64,000 bases of DNA from Niveispirillum sp943371025. GTDB taxonomy: Bacteria > Pseudomonadota > Alphaproteobacteria > Azospirillales > Azospirillaceae. Below the pieces are notes generated by a model. The model was not told the origin of the DNA. It saw nothing but the letters and a program-made list of their open reading frames with translations, and made no database searches. The stretch is from positions 54,151 to 118,150 of the forward strand of contig CALRTC020000021.1 in the NCBI GenBank assembly GCA_943371025.1, written 5' to 3'. The position numbers were made by a program, and so were the translations under genes. Positions 41,263 through 48,502 of this stretch are shown in pieces (the first letter of the stretch is position 1; the number at the start of each line of letters is the position of its first letter).

Positions 41263-42372
41263 TTATTGGCCGGGAATCGGCGCATATTTGCCGGCGGTCC
41301 AGCGGTAGACGACATAGTCGGTGACCTTACGGTCGCCCTTGGCATCAAAGGACAGCGGGCCGATCACGGTGCTGTATTCACCGTCACGGATGGACTTGGC
41401 CACCTTTTCTGAATCAACCGACTTGGCCTTGGCGGCACCGCCGGCCCAGACCTGGACGGCCGCATAGGTGTAAAGCGTATATGCCTCCGGTTCGAACCCG
41501 GCGGCGCGGAACCGCTTCACCACGTCGGCGGCTTCCGGCTTGTCGCGATACTCATTGCCGAACGTCACCAGCGCGCCTTCGGCCGACGCGCCGGCGATGT
41601 TCCAGAATTCCTGGTTCACGGTGCCGTCGCCCGACATGAACACGGCCTTCAGCCCTGCATCGGCCATCTGCCGGACCAGCAGGCCCGCTTCGGTGTGCAG
41701 GCCGCCGAAATAGACGACGTTGATTCCCGCGTCCTTCATCTTGGTGACCAGGGCCGACATGTCACGGTCGCCGACATTGACGGCGTCGAACATGGTTTCC
41801 GTCTTGCCGCCCTTCTTCAGCGCCGCGCGAGTCGCTTCCGCCAAGCCACGGCCATAGGTGGTCTGGTCATGGATGACGGCGACCTTGCCATCCTTGTGAT
41901 TCTTCAGCAGCCAGGCGGCGGCCACATCACCCTGCTGATCATCACGGCCGCAGGTACGGAACACCGTATCCAGGCCCTGCTCGGTCAATTGCGGATTCGT
42001 GGAGGCCGGGCTGATCATGACGATTCCCTCATCCGCGAAAACCTTGGAGGAGGGGATGGAGACGGCGGAATTGAAGTTGCCGAAAGCGGCGACGCCGCCT
42101 TGGGTGGCCAGCTTGTTGGCGATCGCAACGCCTTGGCTGGGATTGGATGCGTCGTCCAGATTGACCAGCACCAGCTTCTCGCCCAGCAGGCCGCCCTTGG
42201 CATTGATGTCGGCCACTGCCATTTCGGCGCCGCGGCGCATCTGTTCGCCAAAAACGGCGTTGGGGCCGGTCAGCGGCGCCACCAGTCCCACAACCGTGTC
42301 GGCAAAGGCCGGCAACGTGGTCAACATGGTCGCGGCCGCCAGGGCGGCGGCGAAGCTCTTCTTCAAATTCAT
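41263..42372 (-). CDS. livJ: Branched-chain amino-acid ABC transporter substrate-binding protein (LivJ-like)
   Basis: 369 residues from the ATG at 42372 (MNLKKSFAAALAAATML, Sec signal ending at FA-D); a TTG three codons earlier is unlikely, as AGGAGA sits 10 bases before the ATG. The mature protein has the Leu/Ile/Val-binding fold: VGLVAPLTGPNAVFGEQMRRGAEMAVADINAKGG, AFGNFNSAVSIPSSKVF, STNPQLTEQGLDTVFRTCGRDDQQG, AVIHDQTTYGRGLAEA and SGDGTVNQEFWNIAG. It delivers branched-chain or related amino acids to a permease. The transporter genes livHMGF are not nearby, so its partner is encoded elsewhere. It is transcribed alone. Confidence 0.93.
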   Translation of the reverse strand: MNLKKSFAAALAAATMLTTLPAFADTVVGLVAPLTGPNAVFGEQMRRGAEMAVADINAKGGLLGEKLVLVNLDDASNPSQGVAIANKLATQGGVAAFGNFNSAVSIPSSKVFADEGIVMISPASTNPQLTEQGLDTVFRTCGRDDQQGDVAAAWLLKNHKDGKVAVIHDQTTYGRGLAEATRAALKKGGKTETMFDAVNVGDRDMSALVTKMKDAGINVVYFGGLHTEAGLLVRQMADAGLKAVFMSGDGTVNQEFWNIAGASAEGALVTFGNEYRDKPEAADVVKRFRAAGFEPEAYTLYTYAAVQVWAGGAAKAKSVDSEKVAKSIRDGEYSTVIGPLSFDAKGDRKVTDYVVYRWTAGKYAPIPGQ

Positions 42373-42553
42373 TGTCGCCAATCTCCTGAGAGGGCTTTGT
42401 CCGTGAAGGTGAAGCTAGCACGGGGTCCTTTCCCGTCAAATCCGTACATGGACCGCGACACGACGATTGGTGCTTGAAGCGCAGCGTCCGATTTGCTATC
42501 CACCGCCAACCGCCGGGGGCGCCAAGCCCGAAGCGGTGTTCCGGCATGTGTTT

Positions 42554-42638
42554 GCGGCCGTGGCGGAATTGGTAGACGCGCAGCGTTGAGGTCGCTGTGG
42601 GGCAACCCGTGAAAGTTCGAGTCTTTTCGGCCGCACCA
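42554..42638 (+). tRNA. tRNA-Leu (anticodon GAG)
   Basis: 85-base class II tRNA. The acceptor stem GCGGCCG pairs with CGGCCGC, discriminator A and encoded CCA end at 42638. The anticodon stem CAGCG/CGCTG encloses TTGAGGT with anticodon GAG at 42588-42590. The long variable arm and the T arm (GAAAG-TTCGAGT-CTTTT) are present. Confidence 0.97.
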
Positions 42639-42651
42639 TGACCACGATACG

Positions 42652-42690
42652 AAAGCCCCGGAACAGCGATGTTCCGGGGCTTTGTGCTTT
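42652..42690 (+). terminator. Terminator of tRNA-Leu
   Basis: A perfect 13-bp stem (AAAGCCCCGGAAC / GTTCCGGGGCTTT, 6-base loop) is followed by GTGCTTTTT, 14 bases past the tRNA 3' end. Confidence 0.9.
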
Positions 42691-43022
42691 TTGGCCCTCG
42701 TGCCACGGCGCAGCGTTCGTCGTCACGGACGGCTACAACCATCTCTGTGTCGCGCTGACGGCCCTGGCATGTCGGCCCCATGGATTCCACGGATGGGAAC
42801 CTGCTCTCGGGTCTCAGGATCGGCCAGGTTGCCAGGCCGGAACCGGTCACGTCGCCACAGCCGCCGCTGCTGCGGAGATGGGCAGCAGCGGCGAAGGAAG
42901 ATGCATAAATTTGTTTGCAAGATATCTTCTGGTGATAAGCCTCGGGATCGATCGTTAGGTATATTTCTTTTTACCTATAACTGTGCGTAGATATGACCAC
43001 TTAAGAATCATGAGAACGGATC
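42691..43022. other. Intergenic region between tRNA-Leu and a methyltransferase
   Basis: 332 bases without a supported gene. The second half (from about 42900) is markedly AT-rich (AAATTTGTTTGCAAGATATC, then TTAGGTATATTTCTTTTTACC) and includes a weak TAGGTA/TACCTA hairpin. It is the probable promoter of the downstream methyltransferase gene. Confidence 0.45.
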
Positions 43023-43631
43023 GTGCGCGACTTTTCGAGATTGGACAAATTTCTGGACGGCCTTCGTGGTGAGATCTACGCCGAGCCTCCGACCGAGCCC
43101 GCGATCTCTATCACCGCGCTTATGGTGAATAGCCTACGCGAAAAGGGGATCATCAAGGCCGGCATCGACATCCTGGATGTTGGTTGTGGGCAGGGCGTGG
43201 CTTTGCACCATTTCAGGGAAGCCGGGGCCAAGGCCATCGGCGTAACCATCGGCGCCGATTATGATGTCTGCAAGGCATCGGGCTATGATGTGGTCGAGGC
43301 TGACCAGAGCTTTCTGGAATTTCCCGACCAGTCGTTTGATTTGCTCTGGTGTCGCCACGTATTGGAACACAGCCCTTTCCCCCTATTCACGCTGTCTGAA
43401 TATTTTCGACTGACCCGTCTGGGCGGCCATGTCTATGTCGAGGTGCCGGCACCTGATACGACGGCCCAGCACCAGGAAAATCCAAATCACTACAGTGTCT
43501 TTGGCCTTACTGCCTGGCGAAGCCTGATGGTCAGGACCGGGTTCAGCATCGTCGAAGCGACCGCCGTTAACCCCATCGTCAAGTGCGGACCCGACACCTA
43601 TTGGGCCTTCCTGCTGCGGCGGGACTTTTAA
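43023..43631 (+). CDS. Class I SAM-dependent methyltransferase
   Basis: 202 residues from a GTG start (GAACGGATC upstream). The SAM motif I is ILDVGCGQGVALHHF; FDLLWCRHVLEHSPFP is the catalytic-loop region typical of small-molecule or sugar methyltransferases; LGGHVYVEVPAPDT follows. The family is type-11-like and the substrate cannot be told. The gene has lower GC than its neighbours and an AT-rich upstream region, and it lies after tRNA-Leu, which hints at acquisition. No glycosyltransferase or polysaccharide genes are next to it. It is monocistronic; the next 336 bases are empty. Confidence 0.82.
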   Translation: MRDFSRLDKFLDGLRGEIYAEPPTEPAISITALMVNSLREKGIIKAGIDILDVGCGQGVALHHFREAGAKAIGVTIGADYDVCKASGYDVVEADQSFLEFPDQSFDLLWCRHVLEHSPFPLFTLSEYFRLTRLGGHVYVEVPAPDTTAQHQENPNHYSVFGLTAWRSLMVRTGFSIVEATAVNPIVKCGPDTYWAFLLRRDF

Positions 43632-43967
43632 AACCGACTGTTAAGGCCAGGCGGCGGTGCGCCGAATGCACTGCCGCCTGGATCTGTGTGCATCGGTGCC
43701 TCGGCCGTACCCCGGCGGGCGAACGGCGATCCCTGGCACCGCAGGGCCAGAGCGACAGGTCCTGATCCCCACGGATTAGCAAGACCCGGAACAGGGATCG
43801 ACATCTCTTTGTCATGGGCAGACACGGCACGACGGAATGTTGTGCCGTCCATTCTTGTTGGCCTGCTTCCCGCGGACCGCATTCCCCTATGGCTGGACAG
43901 CGGGACCGTGTCGGGCCTAACTAAGAGCCAATAAAAATCCGTTCAGGTTGCTGGAGTGCCCCCCTAA
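43632..43967. other. Intergenic region upstream of maeB
   Basis: 336 bases. I see no reading frame with coding character, no RNA gene and no strong hairpin. The last part (TAACTAAGAGCCAATAAAAATCC) is AT-rich and likely holds the maeB promoter. Confidence 0.45.
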
Positions 43968-46250
43968 ATGACCGACGCCTTCCGCGACGCGGCGCTTGAT
44001 TACCATCGCCTGCCTGTCCCCGGTAAAATCGCCGTCACACCGACCAAGCCACTGGCAACACAGCGCGATCTGGCGCTGGCCTATTCGCCCGGCGTGGCGC
44101 ATGCCTGCGAGGCGATCGTCGAGGACGAGACCAACGCGGCCAAATATACCAGCCGCGGCAACCTGGTGGCGGTCATCACCAACGGCACGGCCGTGCTGGG
44201 CCTGGGCGATATCGGCCCGCTGGCATCCAAACCGGTGATGGAAGGCAAGGGCGTTCTGTTCAAGAAGTTCGCCGGCATCGATGTCTTCGATATCGAAATC
44301 AGCGAGAAGGACCCCGACAAGCTGGTCGATGTCATCGCGGCCCTGGAACCGACCTTCGGCGGTATCAATCTGGAAGATATCAAGGCGCCGGAATGTTTTT
44401 ATGTGGAGCGCAAGCTGCGCGAGCGCATGAACATTCCCGTCTTCCATGACGACCAGCACGGCACCGCCATCATCGTGGCCGCCGCCATCACCAACGCGCT
44501 GAAGCTGACCGGCCGCGACTTTGCCAATGTGAAACTGGTCTGTTCCGGCGCTGGGGCGGCGGCACTGGCCTGCCTTGACCTGCTGGTCGATATGGGTCTG
44601 CCGGTGGAGAATGTCTGGGTCAGCGACATCAAGGGCGTGGTCTATCAGGGCCGTACCGAACTGATGGACCCACGCAAGGACCGTTACGCCAAGGCCACCA
44701 ACGCCCGCACGCTGGACGATATCATCGGCGGCGCTGACATCTTCCTGGGCCTGTCCGCGCCCCGCGTGCTGACCCAGGACATGGTGAAGAAGATGGGCGA
44801 GCGGCCCATCGTCATGGCGCTGGCCAACCCGACGCCGGAGATTATGCCGGACGAGGTCAAGGCCGCCCGTCCCGACGCCATTGTCGGCACCGGCCGGTCG
44901 GACTTCCCCAACCAGGTCAACAATGTCCTGTGCTTCCCCTTCATCTTCCGCGGCGCGCTGGATGTCGGGGCCACGACCATCAACGAGGCGATGAAGATTG
45001 CCGCGGTGAAGGCCATCGCCCGTCTGGCCCAGGCGGAAGTGCATGATGTCGTTGCCATGGCCTATGGGGAGGCACCGCCCAGCTTTGGCCCGGAATATCT
45101 GATCCCGCGCCCCTTCGACCCGCGCCTGATCCTGGAAATCGCGCCGGCCGTGGCCAAGGCTGCCATGGACAGCGGTGTGGCCGTACGCCCCATCCAGGAT
45201 TTCGACGCCTATCGCGAACAGCTGGGCCAGTTCGTCTTCCGCTCCGGCCTGCTGATGAAGCCGGTTTTCGCCAAGGCCAAGGCCGATCCGCGCCGAATCG
45301 CCTATGCCGAGGGTGAGGAGGAACGGGTGCTGCGCGCCGCCCAGCAGGTGCTGGAAGATGGTATCGGGCAGCCGATCCTGATCGGCCGCCGCGAGGTTGT
45401 GGCCCGGCGTATCGAGAAGCTGGGCCTGCGCCTGCGTCTGGGCGACAATGTGCGTCTGGTCGATCCGCAGAACGACCCCGCCTATAATGACTACTGGCAG
45501 ACCTACCATCGCAAGATGGAACGTGGCGGCGTGTCGCCCGACCGCGCCCGTCAGGTGGTGCGCACCAATTCCACCGTCATCGGGGCGCTGATGGTGGAAA
45601 AGGGGGAAGCCGACGCTCTGATCTGCGGCACGGTCGGCCTTTATGACTGGCACATGAAGCATGTGAATGACGTGATCGGGAAGAAGCAGGGGGCCCGCGT
45701 CATGGCGGCCCTGTCGGTTCTGATCCTGAACCGCGGCACGTTCTTCCTGACCGACACCTATGTCAACGCCAACCCGACCGCCGCCGATCTGGCGGAAATC
45801 ACCGACATGGCGGCGGAAGAAGTGCGGCGTTTCGGTCTGGCCCCGAAGGTGGCGCTGCTGTCGCATTCCAGCTTCGGCAGCCACGCGGACATGTCCGCGG
45901 TGAAGATGCGGGAGGCGCTGCAGGCCATCAGGGCCCGCTGCCCGGACATGGAGGTGGAGGGCGAAATGCACGCCGACGCCGCCATCAGCCCCGAAATCCG
46001 CAGCCGTATCTTCCCCAACAGCCGCCTGAACGGGTCCGCCAACCTGCTGGTCATGCCCGACCGCGACAGCGCCAACGTGTCCTTCAATCTGCTGAAAGTG
46101 CTGGGTGACGGCCTTGCCGTCGGTCCGGTGCTGCTGGGGGCGGCCAAGCCGGCGCACATCCTGACGCCGTCCGTGACCGTGCGTGGCATCGTCAACATGT
46201 CGGCCCTGGCCGTCATCGACGCGCAGATGCACACCCCCATCAACGGTTGA
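43968..46250 (+). CDS. maeB: NADP-dependent malic enzyme with phosphotransacetylase-like domain
   Basis: 760 residues. The N-terminal malic-enzyme half (about 1-430) has YHRLPVPGKIAVTPTKPLA, YSPGVAHACEAI, NLEDIKAPECFYVERKLRE, FHDDQHGTAIIVAAAI, the NADP-binding CSGAGAAALACLDLL and ALANPTPEIMPDE. It oxidatively decarboxylates malate to pyruvate. The C-terminal half (about 430-760) is a phosphate-acetyltransferase-like domain (RIAYAEGEEERVLRAAQQ, VEGEMHADAAISPEIR, ANLLVMPDRDSANVSFNLLK) that probably regulates the enzyme by binding acetyl-CoA. Length is normal for MaeB. GGAG lies 12 bases upstream of the ATG. Single gene transcript. Confidence 0.96.
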   Translation: MTDAFRDAALDYHRLPVPGKIAVTPTKPLATQRDLALAYSPGVAHACEAIVEDETNAAKYTSRGNLVAVITNGTAVLGLGDIGPLASKPVMEGKGVLFKKFAGIDVFDIEISEKDPDKLVDVIAALEPTFGGINLEDIKAPECFYVERKLRERMNIPVFHDDQHGTAIIVAAAITNALKLTGRDFANVKLVCSGAGAAALACLDLLVDMGLPVENVWVSDIKGVVYQGRTELMDPRKDRYAKATNARTLDDIIGGADIFLGLSAPRVLTQDMVKKMGERPIVMALANPTPEIMPDEVKAARPDAIVGTGRSDFPNQVNNVLCFPFIFRGALDVGATTINEAMKIAAVKAIARLAQAEVHDVVAMAYGEAPPSFGPEYLIPRPFDPRLILEIAPAVAKAAMDSGVAVRPIQDFDAYREQLGQFVFRSGLLMKPVFAKAKADPRRIAYAEGEEERVLRAAQQVLEDGIGQPILIGRREVVARRIEKLGLRLRLGDNVRLVDPQNDPAYNDYWQTYHRKMERGGVSPDRARQVVRTNSTVIGALMVEKGEADALICGTVGLYDWHMKHVNDVIGKKQGARVMAALSVLILNRGTFFLTDTYVNANPTAADLAEITDMAAEEVRRFGLAPKVALLSHSSFGSHADMSAVKMREALQAIRARCPDMEVEGEMHADAAISPEIRSRIFPNSRLNGSANLLVMPDRDSANVSFNLLKVLGDGLAVGPVLLGAAKPAHILTPSVTVRGIVNMSALAVIDAQMHTPING

Positions 46251-46349
46251 GGCGACGCCGCTGTATCGCTGCTGCCGGACCCGTGGTACAGCCGGAGGGA
46301 AGTGGGGACGGAGGAGAGGCAGGGGACAGGCACATGAAGAACCTTCCCC

Positions 46350-46628
46350 TTGTCGGCTGCGGGACCGGTCGCCCCCACTGAGGTGGTATACGGTCATCGT
46401 CCGGCATTGCGCCGGGGTGTTACGCATATGGCCCACAGGTCGGGCTTCACCCGGCCTGTACTGGGCCATATGCTGACAGAGGCCGGCTTTCTGAAAGTCG
46501 CCATCATCCGGCGGGCCCGTCCCTATTACGACCTCTGGGCGGTCGCGACACGGTGGGATGCAAGCGCGGAAGAATTGTGTGCCCTGGCCGGGCAGCATTT
46601 CCCACCAGCGCCCGCCCACGCCCGTTGA
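46350..46628 (+). pseudogene. C-terminal remnant of a methyltransferase-like gene
   Basis: The frame after a TTG encodes AGPVAPTEVVYGHRPALRRG, then THMAHRSGFTRPVLGHMLTEAGF and DLWAVATRWDASAEELCALAG. This matches the end of a group of SAM-dependent methyltransferases that terminate in DLWAVA and then ALAxxHFP. The SAM-binding core is missing and I see no trace of it in the about 100 bases before, where the maeB gene ends. It is most likely a decayed gene fragment between maeB and mgtE. The alternative is a short independent protein of 92 residues, but no ribosome-binding site precedes it. Identification rests on remembered family endings, so confidence is moderate. Confidence 0.5.
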
Positions 46629-46637
46629 TAACCGGGG

Positions 46638-46663
46638 ACGGATATCCGCCATCGGATATCCGT
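46638..46663. promoter_or_regulatory. Perfect hairpin upstream of mgtE
   Basis: ACGGATATCCG / CGGATATCCGT form a perfect 11-bp inverted repeat with the 4-base loop CCAT. It ends 27 bases upstream of the mgtE start codon, next to the GGGAG ribosome-binding site. Each arm also contains the smaller palindrome GGATATCC. It is too close to the start to be only a terminator, and no T-run follows; an operator or an RNA leader structure affecting mgtE translation is more likely. Confidence 0.5.
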
Positions 46664-46690
46664 TGAAACCAGAGAATGGGAGACCGGCCC

Positions 46691-48049
46691 ATGGCAAGGA
46701 TGCCGGATGATCTGCAGCCGCATTCAGTGGAAGCCCTGCTGGCGGCCGATGAGAGGGACGCTGCTGCCGCCGCCCTGGCGGCACTGCACCCCTCCGACAT
46801 TGCTGATCTGTTGGAGCAGGCGGACGACGACCGGCGCGACCTGCTGATCGCCTTGCTGCGACCGGATTTCGACGGGGAAATCCTCGCCTACCTCTCCGTC
46901 GATCTGCGCGAAGAGGTGATGGAACGGCTGGAGCCCAAGGCATTGGCCGCTGCCGTGGCGGAATTGGATACCGACGACGCGGTCGATGTCATCCAGGATC
47001 TGGACGAGGAAGCACAGCTTTCCATCCTGTCCAACCTGCCGCCCGAGGCGCGGGCGCTGGTAGAGGAGGGGCTGACATATCCAGAATATTCCGCCGGTCG
47101 CCTGATGGGACGCGCACTGGTGTCGGTGCCGGAATTCTGGACTGTCGGGGGACTGCTGGACTATCTGCGGGCAGCCGCCACGGCCGACGACAGTCACCTG
47201 CCGGAGGAATTCTACGATATCTTCATCGTCGACCCGATGCACCGCGTCGTCGGCAGTGTGCCCCTGTCACGCGTGCTGCGGGCCCGGCGCGGTATAAAGC
47301 TGAACGAGATTCTGCACCAGGACATCCACCGGATTCCCGTCACCATGGACCAGGAGGAAGTGGCCCGGCTGTTCCGCAATTACGGGCTGGTGTCCGCGCC
47401 GGTCGTGGACAGGGCGGATCGGCTTGTGGGCGTCATCACCGTCGACGACGTGGTGGACGTGATCGAGGAGGAGGCGGAAGCAGACCTTCTGGCCATGGGC
47501 GGGGTGGGGGAGGATGATCTTTACCGCGCCGTGTTGTCGACGGCCCGCTCCCGGTTCCGCTGGCTGGCCGTAAATGTGGTGACGGCCCTGATCGCAGCGA
47601 CGGTGATCAACCAGTTCTCCGGCACCATTGCCCAGGTGGTGGCGCTGGCATCGCTGATGCCGATCGTGGCCAGCATGGGCGGCAATGCTGGTACCCAGGC
47701 GCTGACGGTGGCGGTGCGCGCCTTGGCAACCAAGGAGTTGACCAGCGCCAACGCTGCCCGCGTGATTGGCAAGGAAGTGCTGGTCGGGTTGCTGAACGGC
47801 TTGGCTTTGGCCGGCATTGTCGGCGGCATCGCCTATGCCTGGTTCGGCAATCCGCTGATCGGGATCGTCATTGCCGGTGCCATGATCATCAATCTGCTGT
47901 GTGCCGGGCTTTGCGGGGGGTTGATCCCCTTCCTGCTGGATCGGATTCGGGTCGACCCCGCCGTGGCGTCGGGCGTGTTCCTGACCATGGTCACGGACGT
48001 CGTCGGATTCCTGTCCTTCCTGGGATTGGCGACCTTGATTCTGCTCTGA
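46691..48049 (+). CDS. mgtE: Magnesium transporter MgtE
   Basis: 452 residues. The N-terminal MgtE superhelical domain (VEALLAADERDAAAAALAALHPSDIADLLEQ) is followed by two CBS domains (FIVDPMHRVVGSVPLSRVL and VVDRADRLVGVITVDDVVDVIEEE) and five membrane helices ending GVFLTMVTDVVGFLSFLGLATL. The family signature SMGGNAGTQALTVAVRAL is intact. The cytosolic CBS and N domains sense magnesium and gate the channel, so the protein itself is self-regulated. Start chosen at the ATG 8 bases after GGGAG. A perfect hairpin lies just upstream. No partner gene is needed. Confidence 0.96.
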   Translation: MARMPDDLQPHSVEALLAADERDAAAAALAALHPSDIADLLEQADDDRRDLLIALLRPDFDGEILAYLSVDLREEVMERLEPKALAAAVAELDTDDAVDVIQDLDEEAQLSILSNLPPEARALVEEGLTYPEYSAGRLMGRALVSVPEFWTVGGLLDYLRAAATADDSHLPEEFYDIFIVDPMHRVVGSVPLSRVLRARRGIKLNEILHQDIHRIPVTMDQEEVARLFRNYGLVSAPVVDRADRLVGVITVDDVVDVIEEEAEADLLAMGGVGEDDLYRAVLSTARSRFRWLAVNVVTALIAATVINQFSGTIAQVVALASLMPIVASMGGNAGTQALTVAVRALATKELTSANAARVIGKEVLVGLLNGLALAGIVGGIAYAWFGNPLIGIVIAGAMIINLLCAGLCGGLIPFLLDRIRVDPAVASGVFLTMVTDVVGFLSFLGLATLILL

Positions 48050-48502
48050 CCGGATGAAAAGGCTATAACCAACGGCCTAGGCATGGGCTGGGCGGCCAAG
48101 TCTGTAACAGGCTTACCAGACCATTTTGTAACGTTCCCGCCCAAATGGATTGCACCCGATTGTATGCATGGGCCGAAATTTGTAACTTTATATCCGACTG
48201 ACGGATGATTCCTGATCATCGCGGATAGGCCGGGACAATGTGTTTGGCAATTTAATTGCAAATTATGTGAATAATTTTTTCAATCTATACAGAATTGTCA
48301 TTCATTCTGAAATATAATGCTAATATTGCGTACGTATTGCAGGAATGCAACAGCGCTGAATCTGTTTACACGAATGGAGCCCACCGTTCTTGTCGCTGGC
48401 CCCTGCGTCGTCGTTAACTGGTACCAACCTGCAAGGGATGAATTCCGTTCGGCCTGGGGAAATGTCGGCGGACACCGGCGGGGAACTACAATGGGGTAAG
48501 AG
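48050..48502. promoter_or_regulatory. AT-rich upstream region of the TonB receptor gene
   Basis: 453 bases without a supported gene, far more AT-rich than its surroundings from about 48180 onward. Three copies of TGTAAC occur (48103-48108, 48127-48132 and 48181-48186), and TTTGGCAAT/ATTGCAAA around 48243-48262 form an imperfect inverted repeat. These are candidate binding sites for a regulator or for RNA polymerase. The strong ribosome-binding site GGGGTAAGAG precedes the receptor ATG. Confidence 0.4.

Noticed and set aside
46251..46690. M-box magnesium riboswitch upstream of mgtE
   Set aside because: The region is partly a decayed coding frame and has only one short hairpin; the multi-helix M-box layout is not visible.
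43917..46943. A 1000-codon open frame on the minus strand opposite maeB
   Set aside because: It mirrors the maeB codons, has no recognisable motif and no ribosome-binding site.
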